Part shown: in pieces, positions 44,844-55,699 of the stretch
How the letters are laid out: every line of letters starts with the position of its first letter
How positions within the stretch are numbered: position 1 is the first letter of the stretch
Source of the DNA: Dipteris shenzhenensis
Lineage: Eukaryota; Polypodiophyta; Polypodiopsida; Gleicheniales
Assembly: GCA_047967505.1 (NCBI GenBank)
Contig: CM106539.1
Length of the DNA: 64,000 bases
Reading direction: 5' to 3' (one strand)
The notes under the pieces: generated by a model
Database searches by the model: none
Seen by the model: only the letters and a program-made list of their open reading frames with translations
What the model was told of the DNA's origin: nothing
Made by a program: the position numbers and the translations under genes

Positions 44844-45919
44844 GTATGAATGAAAAACCGCGAGAGCAAGCTCAAATGCGGGAGTACATCATGCAATGCA
44901 TGAGGGGGGGAAAAACAGCTCAAAATGATCTGATAAAAAACCAAGGCGGAGGTTGAAAATGCCATCTCATCCCTGAGGGAGACTCAGAGAAGAAAGGAGA
45001 TCCTCTCCAAACTCCGAAAAAAGTAACTCTGCTGACAGTGGCTGCTCTGGAGGATCCGTGCATGCTCGCCCATATGGCCATTAGACTGTGTACTGTGTCG
45101 GTCCAAATACTAGCCATATAGCCTGGGAAGGGTAAACCTGGATACCTCCATCGCCTCTGTACACCTAGCTCTCCAAATATGCCGAGCTGCAATGCATGAG
45201 GGGGGGGAAAAACAGCTCAAAATGATCTGATAAAAAACCAAGGCGGAGGTTGAAAATGCCATCTCATCCCTGAGGGAGACTCAGAGAAGAAAGGAGATCC
45301 TCTCCAAACTCCGAAAAAAGTAACTCTGCTGACCGTGGCTGCTCTGGAGGATCCGTGCATGCTCGCCCATATGGCCATTAGACTGTGTACTGTGTCGGTC
45401 CAAATACTAGCCATATAGCCTGGGAAGGGTAAACCTGGATACCTCCATCGCCTCTGTACACCTAGCTCTCCAAATATGCCAAGCTGCAATGCTAGCCAGA
45501 ATCTCCCAAGACGTGTCTACTAATGCATGAGCAGCTCTAAAAGGAGTGAAGGGAACATCCTGGAGGGAACAAGACTCCACTGAGTATCGCCGTACAATGA
45601 GAGCTGGATTTGGATCATGTCCCTCGAAAAACACATGAGGGCCAGTAAGAGATAACCAAGCCACTGAACCCCAGGTTATATAGAAAGGTGCTGTATGAAA
45701 GATACTGAAAATCCTAGCAACACCTTTCCAAATCGTCCTCGCCTGTCTGCACTCCCAAAGGCAATGCTTTACTGACTCAACTGCAATGTGACAACAAGGA
45801 CAAGTTGGGTTAGCCCTGAGCCTGGATCTCCACAAGTTCACTGCAATCCCTTCATGAATAGCATCCCTAGCTATTTGACGCTCAAATAACTGGAAATGCG
45901 AACTTTGAGCTATTACCAA
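44844..45919 (-). pseudogene. LINE ORF2 C-terminus (zf-RVT) and 3' end
   Basis: The minus strand encodes IHEGIAVNLWRSRLRANPTC and then PCCHIAVESVKHCLWECRQA, a complete CxxC..H..C zinc-binding zf-RVT motif. WEILASIAAWHIWRARC and a 3' tail follow. It is the same LINE family as 10796-11380. The 3' end carries a nearly perfect 297-bp tandem duplication, so the terminal 90-codon frame appears twice (45489-45217 and 45192-44920) with identical translation. Confidence 0.85.
44895..45488. repeat. 297-bp tandem duplication, nearly perfect
   Basis: Units start AATGCATGAGGGGGG at 44895 and 45191. I see a one-base change in a G run, one silent substitution (GACAGTGG/GACCGTGG) and one change near the unit end. 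It must be recent. Confidence 0.95.
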
Positions 45920-46179
45920 CGTTTCTACAGTCTCAAAAGCTCAAACTACTCTTCTATTCAAAGTTCATTATCTATTGAAGGTTTCTTACACTCCTACAAG
46001 CTGTGGCGAGTGGTTATTTCACAGAAGAACTATCAGCGGATCAGGGCTGTCCATCACACAGCATGCAGTAAGTTTTGTTCAGTTTGAAAGTATTATCTCT
46101 CTATCTCAACTACAAGCTCAACAAATATTCCAAGTACTTTGGAGTCTTTCATGTCACAATAGTTGCTTTGTGGTTCTTT

Positions 46180-46290
46180 AGAAGGACAACTTGTTTTGAA
46201 CTTAGAAGATCTCTTCACAAAGGCTCTACCACGACCTAGGTTTGAGACTTTTCATCATGCCCTACATTTGGCATCATTTATAACGTGATG
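46180..46290 (+). pseudogene. Copia polyprotein C-terminal fragment
   Basis: The plus strand reads LEDLFTKALPRPRFETFHHA, the conserved end of copia RNase H (ADLLTKALP-like). A purine-rich tract near 46302-46310 and a TG start may mark a following LTR, but no partner is seen. It does not match the intact copia at 33993-40255. Confidence 0.65.
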
Positions 46291-47244
46291 TTAATCTCCC
46301 TTCAGGAGGTTGAAGGCATCCTGAGGCTTCCCTTGGTCCTGGACACTTCGGGTGTTTAACGTCCACGCCTTACTGTTGCTCCTTGGAGGAAAATTTATGA
46401 AGCATTGATATCAATATAACACATGTAAGCCAAGCACTTCTCTCACAACTCTGTCCAGTGGAATGAGCTGAATGGAGGGAGCCACTCAGGGCTGAGCCCC
46501 ACTGGGCTGACCTGAGCAGATTGCTGTTGTTGACTTTTGAGGATTTTTATTATATTGATTTTAATAGAAGACTTATTTCGTCGAACTCCACGATTTGAGT
46601 AGACACTTTATCTTTGTCAGACCCTCCCATCCTATCCTATGGGTCTATTTTAGTCTGCCATCTATTCTTTATATCTTTCAATCATGTATCCAGCAGCCCA
46701 CACCCAAGGCTTGCTCCAGTTTAGTTCTACTACGCAACCTATGTGCATAGTTGGCTTTCTCGATAAGGACAATGTCATTGAATCTTCACCCTAAGAAGGT
46801 ATTATCTATAACCTTCCCATCTGTATACAACATCAACGTTATGCACAAGGCTTTGTACAAACCTATATAACATGGCAAGGAAAAGCTTGTATCAAGTCAA
46901 AATCTGCAACCAAATACAACACACGAATAATAAGATGAAAGACATGATCATCAGACACTCACATAAATATGAAATATTTAAATCAGGTGTCATCCTGCGA
47001 AGGGCAGAGGCACATCTCCTAGAGAAACTCATTTGTGACATTTCCAATGCTTCAGTTTGATAAACCAATCCTTGCCACGTGACTTCTGGTGTAATGTACT
47101 AAGAGTGCAGTAAATCTGTCTCTCCCCATGTCTGAGTGGAGTAGGCATTTTCACACTTGAAGTGGCTAAGCATCATTTACAGCCTCCACCTAATGTTCTG
47201 CTACAATTGCAGCGTGCTACTTTAAGTTTTAGTTTTCCACTTCA

Positions 47245-47545
47245 ATCATGCTTTTGAGACCCATCAATTTTGTTGATACTGTTAGCCTCAATTTCGTTCA
47301 TTTGGATGACTTGCTCATGGCAAACTGTGGTGTTGCCTTTGCCTTTGAGCTACACCTTCTGCCATTCTTATCCACAACTAGAAATTTGAGCTCTTCCGCC
47401 TGGCTTTTGCTTCTGCAACCCATCAATTTCGTGGATATTCTTGGGCTCTATTTTCTTCATTTGAATGACTTGGTGATGACCAACTGTGATGTTGCCTTTG
47501 CCCTTGGGCTGCATGTTCTTCATCTTGCTACTGTATTCCACGAAA
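47245..47545 (+). repeat. Diverged tandem repeat with shared coding pattern
   Basis: Two units of about 165 bp read RPINFVDTVSLNFVHLDDLL and QPINFVDILGLYFLHLNDLV, each followed by a MxNCxVAFAxxLHxL-like part. The frame (47248-47559) is open across both. No family recognised; the reverse strand is not obviously coding. Confidence 0.55.
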
Positions 47546-47881
47546 TGATTAAAGAATGAAAGCTCTGATTGAGCCCAAGTGAAAAAAATTGATTGAGCTT
47601 CATAATGATTCTAAAGTTAACCTTCACTGCCTGAAATGTAGTCTAAACTTGGTTTGGTATTTCTGATAAGGAAAGCAAAAAAAGTAAGGCATGTTGTTGA
47701 GAGCTTTCTCTCTAAGAAGCAAGTGTCTTTACACTTCTATCCCATGGGATTGTGCTGCTAATAGCTGCTGATAGCAATCTTCCAAATTTCTAAACATTCA
47801 TGATTCAACCAAAACTCTTGCTCCAACCAAGGATTGCTAATCTACTTTTTGACTCTCCCAAGTTTGTTGTTTCCTTCCCCC

Positions 47882-48019
47882 TTCATCCTACCTAATATTG
47901 CCGTTCAAGAAGTTTAGCCTGCTAAGACAGAGTTTGCGCATACTTTAAATTTCATCCTACCTAATATTGCCGTTCAAGAAGTTTAGCCTGCTAAGACAGA
48001 GTTTGCGCATACTTTAAAT
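47882..48019. repeat. Perfect 69-bp tandem duplication
   Basis: Units at 47882-47950 and 47951-48019 appear identical base for base. Confidence 0.97.
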
Positions 48020-51000
48020 TTTACCTTGTGCACAGCCCATAGAACATTTGACCCCCAATTTCCGTATTGTCTGTTATCTACAGACAAGCTATCATGGGTT
48101 GTCACCAGTGCACAAATTTTACATACATACATCCGCGCGCACATGTGTGTGTCTCTCTCTCTTCACAAGACTCTGTTCCAAAGGCTTTAGGTATGGGAAA
48201 TCCCTTCTATGCTTGCATTCCAGCTCTCAAAGTATGCATATACCTTCATAATACTAGCATATATTCAAACTTGCAATTGGCTACCACTTGGACGAATATT
48301 CTTGGCTACTAGATATGACAGGGAACATGTTAGATATGATATGATGTATAAGGTCCCCTAGACCCCTACAGGATCCAAGTGAGTAGAAACCACTGCCAAA
48401 ACAATGATCGCTATTTACATCCACCCGAGAAAATTTCTGAAAATTTGTAAGTGGTTAGTATGTGCTTGGCTGGCCGGTCGGCCATATCCAGAGAAACTAA
48501 GCATGTATCATCTACCAAACCAATGGTTCTGATGCCATGTCAGAGAAGAGAATATGCATGAATGTATGGAAAGGATACCTACAACATACTGTCACTGAGT
48601 TAAGGTACCAAAAAACAGCTCTGTATGCTGTACCTACTAAGATAGACTGATAGATTAGGGCTGCCATGTGGGCAACAATCTGCTGCTTCATGGGCAGCAT
48701 ATAGATCTCCTTGTCGTATTCATTTTAGGGAAGCCACATGGGCAGCACTGGTCAGCATGGTCGGCTGACATAATGTCCTCAGTTAGGGCTGGCTGTGGTG
48801 CTGCAAACAGCCCATCCCTATGCCCTACAAATGGGAGAATGGCCTGAGAAAATGAGCAGCAAGAGCAGGCTAGTCAGCCTAGTCTAGGTCTGCCAAACAG
48901 GCCCGCAATTTAACTAGACCATTGAGTATTTGCAAAGGAGCAACAACTGTCAGGTCCTTGGTCAACATAAAAAGAACCAAACCTCGGCGAACCATGGATC
49001 AACATGCAAAGTCACATACAGGACCCCACAATAAATTCAGGCACACCCTTGAGACTCCAACTAGTTTCATCAAGGAAGGCGAACAGGCGATTTCACATGG
49101 ATCAAAGACTTGGTGTACTGAGAAAGATTTATATATTACCTCATGCATACATTGTTTATACATTTCTCGACGATTGAGCGATGCAAGTCCCAATGAACAA
49201 ACTGAATTTATTACAGAAGTAAATTTTCTCTACATTCTCAAACACTAGGGAAGAATGCTTATTGAAGTCAGAGTAGAAATCATGCAGGGGACATATACAT
49301 ATCTTTGTAAAACAAATTACACGTTAAGATGTACAACATTTGTCCCCAAACTTGGTATCATAAACACTTGTGTTCTTGAATTGACTGCAAAACTTCAACG
49401 ATACAGCACAATGTCAACTACATCCCATCACATCCTACTTATGTTGTCCGGCCAAAACATAGATGGAGGCTATATGCACACAGATGTGCCCACTTCCGTA
49501 CACACACATTATGTTCTCTGGAAAAGCATAGCAAGCTCAGCCATGACAAAGATATCAAAGTAATGCCAATGTATCTGTTTCTAATTTAACCTTGTCAAAA
49601 AGCAGAGATGACACTTAGTTCAAGGTTCACTCTTGCTTCAGCAAGGGCTTCTCAAGAACACCTCCCGCGCACGAGGACAACGGTAGCAGTCCCACAAGTG
49701 GATTTTTTCAGACGCTCCCCTTACAAGGAAGGCCTCCCCCCTAATAAGGGCCTTCACAAGGTTTGGCAACATTTGTCTTGTTGACTCATTCAGGCCAGCC
49801 CTACGTGCCTAGAGGAGTTTGAGCGGCAGCCACTCATTTCACATCCAAGGTTAGGGACCAGGAGGTACTCGTGCGAACGCACATTCATTAGGCACCGTGG
49901 ACAGTGGCCCAGCTAGGTGTCTTGGGCCTTGGAGCCGACTACCCACAAATGCGAAGTCACGCAGGTAGGCACTCTCTCATCTAAGCGGCGCCAGGCACCC
50001 GAATGGCAAAGTGCAATCCGGCAACTCCCCGAGGCATGGTAGAAAGAACTGCGAAGCGCCTTATTCCCCATCACTAGTACAAACAGTTTTTTGAAGACCA
50101 AGGCACCTTTCATGATCAAGTTTTTGCATGTCCCTTGGTCCTACCGATGCAAAATCTATAGAGTGGGGACTTGGGGCCTTCTGCAACTCAAGACAGTGAG
50201 GGACATTGAGGCTGACCAAGACTTGGACTCATTGAGTGGCAAAGGGTCAAGGCAAGTGTAACATGCCACAGTAATCTGATCATGTAATCACAGCAAGACC
50301 ATTAAACCTTTAGCAAGGAATTAGCATTATGCACCATAGAGAGGGAAAGGAGATGAGCGTAGAGAGAGAATAGAGTCGACAACTAATTCGGTCCCTGTAC
50401 CCACTGAGGGGCCCCTCCCCCAATCAGTGGAGAATTTGCTTTATACTTGGAGAACTGAAAGATACAAATAGCACTCTTCGAGAGAGCACGCAAATGCGCT
50501 TTTGAAGAGTACACTGTGCACACGTATTGCAGACCCAAAAAACTGAGAGGCAACGCGGACCAATACCGAGACCTTGATGCTGTCCACACTGACAATGTAG
50601 GGCACTTCTACAAGGCAAGGAAGAGATTTGTGCTGTCCACTGGGATGCAGGGTTATCGCGTGAGTGAGAGAGTGAAAGCTACGAGTAATAGATTCTAAAG
50701 AGAGCTAAGAGACGAGTGAAATATAGAGCTGAGAAGTGAGCTGTGCAAAACTGTAAGGAAAGCTGTAAAGAGCTGCTGAAAGAGTACCCTAACCTTACTC
50801 CATTTTCTGGTCTGAATCCTTAACTGTGGTGCTGCGTATACACCTTCTGGACAGGCTCAACTTACGGCCCAAAGCTGTGGCTGACAGGGCCAACTCCGGA
50901 CGTGTTCAGGGCTGCACACAAGAGGCCGGATGGGAGCTATTGGAGTGCTGAACGCTTGGGGAGCTGGATGAGAAATGAAGGCCTGGAGGCTCCTTATTTA

Positions 51001-51399
51001 TAGGGCTGAAGGGCTGAGCCAACCTGCCCAAACTGGCTGACTTTTCAGTCAGCTATTCGGGGCTGGTTGGCTGGTCCCTTGGCCCCATAAAAGGTCGACT
51101 AGGGAGGGGTGTAGGGTAGCCTATAAAGGCAGCCCTACCCCTGCCATTTCCCTTCACTTGTTCCAGCCCTGAGGGGGCCCAAAAGGGCTCCTATCCTAGG
51201 CTGGACCTACACTACCCTACTGTTCTCTAGTGGGTACCAATGAACAAGGACTGATCTGTCTACTAGACCTAATGCTGTGAGACTGACTTACGTAGCTTGT
51301 GCCTGACTGTCCCTGGAAAAGGGCTCACAAAGGGGTCACAGCATGCGACAAATCTCCTATTAGGGAACTATTACACTATTGTCGATGTAGCCAGTGTGT

Positions 51400-52560
51400 C
51401 ACATTGCACCCAAGTGCAAGGGTGCATGTGACAGTAAGGGCCACTTGGGCAAGGACTACCTAATTCCAATCTCAGCAGGACACAAGGGGGCAAGGTGGTC
51501 TCTTTGGTTATGGGAGGGTCAGCCTCTTTGGGAGATTCGGTGGAATGTGGGTGAGTGGGTTTGGCCCATTCATGTAAGGCCCTTGGACAGAGTGGAGCTT
51601 CTTATACACGATTCACATCAGCCGACAGCTTCAACTGGAGGCGGCAGCCTGGACCCCCTCACAAGAGCATCATTGAGTGGACAAGCAAGTTCCCCTGAGG
51701 ATCTTGCTTTTGATAACATCTCTAGACTAGCCGTAGGCCACAGAAGACCTCTTATTTCTTCAAGATGGTTGCGCACGCAAGCTTGCCTATTGGCCCCTAG
51801 TTGGAGCACATGCAAGTAGATGGTAGTTGTCGTCATTGCATAGACACAGATTTGGGGAAGATCCCACATTGTCTCTGGGGCTGCCCAAAAGCGCACACGA
51901 TTTGCATGGCAGGCCTTTGGATTGTGGCCAGCACGTAGAGGATGCAGTGGGGGCTTCACTTTGGGGATGCTTGCCTACCTGACGGAGGGGGGTCACGCCT
52001 TCTCCATTCTAGCCTCTCCAGCCTACAAGATTCAAGGCCAAGAGTTCTCAAGACAGAGGCACAAGATGCAACTCCACCTTCTCATCCTTGACTTTTGCTT
52101 TGCCAAAAGTACAGTGTTGGGGAGACAGTGTTTAGCAGCACGCTTGGAACATCTAGGTTGCCCGCTCCAGTTTTGTGATGGAAGACAATCAGGTTCCCCG
52201 AGAGTGCCATCTGGCAGGACATCATCTACAGTGTGGGACTTCAGGTGCTAGAGCAACAGCCAAAAGGTGGGAGCATGTCTGCAAGGATTGGCCCGCAGTT
52301 ATGTTTTACATCATCACCGCGAGAGGTATTCACCAGTTGTGTAGCCCTTCACCCTGGTTGTTAGCCCCTATTCCAAAGATTCCGTAGGCCACTAGGGAGC
52401 TGGGTTCTTTGGAAACAGACTGGTTTTTCTGACAATCAGTTTGTTTTCTCTATTTCCCGATGCTCAGCCCCTTCCAGAATGTTGATTTCTATGGTGTTTT
52501 CGCAAGCATTAATAGTAGTTCTTTTTCTCTGGAAAAAAAATAATACAGGTCCGCAAAGCA
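51400..52560 (+). pseudogene. LINE ORF2 C-terminal fragment (zf-RVT)
   Basis: At 51820-51900 the plus strand encodes CRHCIDTDLGKIPHCLWGCP followed by KAHTI, a CxxC..H..C zinc-binding motif of the LINE zf-RVT type, close to the HCLWEC motif at 45919-44844. Surrounding frames are broken. The 3' end near 52540-52560 has an A-rich stretch. Confidence 0.65.
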
Positions 52561-52986
52561 GTAGAACGGAAAGATTACAAAATACATTGTTATATAGTCT
52601 GCTCTCGGTTGTTGGCTGCACACATCATTAAGAATGGATTGCACGCACACACTACTTCAAGATGTAATATGACAAACAATAGTCTCACAGGAGCATCGTA
52701 GTGTTGTAACTTGTTTAGACTAGGGAGAGTGTTCCCAAAGCCATATAGTATGTAAAAAGACGAGGCCTCACCAAGAATTTGAAGGAAAACTTGTCAATGA
52801 GTCTCCATGAAATTTTGAAGATCTGCCAAAGTTGCAACTTGAATTTATACAATCTTGCAAATCGAGAATAAAGTTTCCAAAAGCAAAGGTCAGAAACAAA
52901 GGGACCACTGCAAGCACAGAACAAGCAAGAGAGTACAAGAGCATCAGGGGCGACGGGGCGAGGGAGGGCAGGGGCGAGGGGGAGAA

Positions 52987-52990
<4 letters not shown>

Positions 52991-53017
<27 letters not shown>
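52991..53017. repeat. (GA)n microsatellite
   Basis: About 13 AG units within a purine-rich stretch (52960-53100). Confidence 0.95.
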
Positions 53018-53022
<5 letters not shown>

Positions 53023-53165
53023 GGAGAGTTTCCTAAACCAATTGGGATTTGTCACCTTTTTTTTTTTTGGAAAGGGCGGGGGCAGAGAGAGACGGGAATA
53101 GGAGGAAAAGACTAGAGAGAGAAACTAACAAAGATACAGAAGGTCTCTAAAAAGTAGAAAAGGAA

Positions 53166-53818
53166 CTACATAAGCTTTGCTACGTTCATGTTCTCATCAG
53201 ATCCCGAGTGAGAGGTGTTTTTGGAAAAAAGAGACCGCTTAACAACATGATAAAAGTTAGTATGCTTCCTGCAGTTTGCATTATGTCGGTCCTTATCACC
53301 AAAGCAGACAAGGATTCCACTTTCTACATCTAGCATTCCAGAGCAAGGTTTAAAATCCAATATTTCACTGCGTATATCGCCAAACAAGTGACAAGTACAC
53401 CTTTCTTGAAATTCGGCATTCGAGAAAATCTAGTATGCTCCCACCATCTACACATCCAGTTGTTCCATACAGCTCGCCTAATGTTAGTTTGGCGAGCATT
53501 TTACAGAGCAATGCCAACATCATCAATAGACAACCTTGAAGTTTTGCACGTGAGTTGGCCTTGGCAGAGATAACATTGATTCATGACAACAGAATATAGA
53601 TCATTAGCTGTAGCCATCAAATCTTCAGAGGAAGCCCTCGATCGATCAAAGCCAAATCTGCTTGCAAAGGATGCCTTTGCTTCCTGGCTGAAACCAGGCA
53701 TCAAAGCCTTCTTCCTTGATTGCAAAACAAAATTTGGAAACTGCACCTTAGTACGTGCCTCTGAAATCCTATCTGTCACAGAAAAGCATTTGCTTAAGTT
53801 TTCAAAAGTGCACGTCAT
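53166..53818 (-). CDS. Possible spliced gene of unknown function (3' exons)
   Basis: Two minus-strand frames look more protein-like than their surroundings. The first, 53800-53540, reads ISEARTKVQFPNFVLQS, KKALMPGFSQEAKASFASRF, ATANDLYSVVMNQCYLCQGQ, with an acceptor-like TTTTCTGTGACAG upstream and a possible AAG/GTTGTC donor after LTCKTS. The second, 53387-53166, reads CHLFGDIRSEILDFKPCSGM, VCFGDKDRHNANCRKHTN and ends at a TAG. Both are Cys-containing. A short first exon (MDAG..., ATG at about 55167) with a donor, and an acceptor at about 55050, could belong to the same gene. I recognise no family. Chance ORFs are the alternative. Confidence 0.3.
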
Positions 53819-55387
53819 TTACTTGCATCAAAACTTTTCACCTGTGGAAAAGGGAACCAAAGTTTGATCCTCATCTCATTCGCAAAACAAATGGGCCAGC
53901 ACATTGGCACCGACCTCTAACAGCCAGTGGCCAAAATGTTTTGCTTTAGGAGAGAAAAAAGAACATATTCAATTGAGAACTTTTAGGCTACAACTAGCCT
54001 GGATACACTAGTAAATAGTCTGACAGCTAGGAAGTAGGTAACATTGTGTTTCATGCTTCCCTTAGTCAATACAACGTGCCAATTAAGATGAACGAATTTT
54101 CATTATTGCATAAATCAATACTTGCACCCTGCATGACTAAATGCCAAGGCTTCCAATCGAGATAGAAAGTCATAATAAAAACCCAAAAAGGAAGATTGGC
54201 CTTCGATCGACCAAAGGTCGTCAGACTTTATATGAAAACAATGAAGCTGTAATCCAAGCCAATAGGCGATCATAATGGCAGTGACTAACACTGGTCGACC
54301 GACGTGGCTCAGTATGAATAAGGCCAACGATAAGTCAACCAGGTTATCCTGACTCCTGCCCTAAAAATAATATACATGTTTTGCTTCTTTACGAAGTACA
54401 ACAATCGCACTGGGCTAAGCTTTTGTGTAGCAGCAAAAGCTTCAATTAAGCCTATACATTTTCCCCACGGGAAACTTGTGCAATTGACAAGGAGCTCGAA
54501 AGGCCCTCATGAAGTCCCATGCCGTCTCACAGGTTTATGGGCTAGTTCTAGAGATTAAGAGCTAATGTCAAATTGTGCTGCCCTGTTAAACGTCTGTGGC
54601 ATCCAAAGAGCCTGCTTGTTTAACCAATGTCGGAATGTCTCTGCTCTGTTTACGTTATAAGGGGGCAATTAGATCATCCTTCCACCGATCTCCTCCTTTA
54701 CGCCTTTGAAGAAAATTTATGCAGAGGGAGAAATATTGGTCTCTTGAGTAAAGCCACCGAGCTTTTACCAACGTAAGCGTTGCCTTCGAATCAATCCTTC
54801 CAGCCTTTCACGTCTCTCACAATGCCTCCACCAAGGGTCTACCTAGACCTGTGTCAGCTCTGGTTTATATGAAGTCTCCTTTCCCTTAGCTAGCGCAATT
54901 TTGAGTGTTGCATAGGCTAGCTCGGAAGAAACTAAACTTCTTCCGTGACCTGTATTTCCACCTGTCTACGGCAAGCCCCATGTTGCGACCCAAGCTTCAC
55001 TCTTCCCATGCCCAGATCGCCTCGCTTCCAAATTATGTAAGATGTGACCTGCAAAATCAGAAGAGCTAGGACAAACATAAAGAGGCGAGACTATAATGAA
55101 TGAAGGTCACAAATTTCAAGTTGGAGGAGACGAAAGAAGGTAGACGGATCAAACCTGCGTCCATGTGAGGAAGATCGGGCAAGCAAAGAATGGAGACGGA
55201 GATCGCAAGAGAAAATGGGGCTGTGTGAGCAAATAAGAGTTGTTTGTTGTAGATGGCGAAGAGGCACATGTCCTATAAAGAAACTTCTTACCCCTCTTGA
55301 GTCTTGTCCTTGGCCTTTTAGTTCGTGTCCTTTTTTTGTACTTCTCTAGCAACAACCCCCCCCCGCCCCCCCAGCTAAGAACGTCTC

Positions 55388-55406
55388 CACACACACACAC
55401 ACACAC
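55388..55406. repeat. (CA)n microsatellite
   Basis: About nine CA units just after a C-rich run (55358-55371). Confidence 0.9.
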
Positions 55407-55699
55407 TCCCCGTTCAAGCCACTCGCGACTTGCATAGAATTGAGAGCGTTGCCAACCCTCAAGCACCCCAACGCCTCTTCACTTCCACTAGAAACAGCAT
55501 GTCATCCTCCACAAATGACTTGTGGCCAGAGTGCGAGCGGGAGGAAGACGGGGGCAGCCGATGATTTTTTGGTCATAGCGTCCAAAATAAATAACCTGCG
55601 TGAACCAAATAATGCCATTTGCGACGATTGGCAACTAGTGTGCAGCCCAACTGCGCATGAACTGGCTCATGTGCACAGGGCCTGAGAGGAGCCCATTAG

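Larger units (their letters stand above)
46300..51390. other. No gene recognised; scattered repeats
   Basis: Five kilobases without a frame that resembles a known family. It includes a diverged tandem repeat at 47245-47545 and a perfect 69-bp tandem repeat at 47882-48019. A stretch at 50340-51000, rich in GAGAGA- and GCTG-type words, may be an LTR or a decayed element. Confidence 0.4.
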
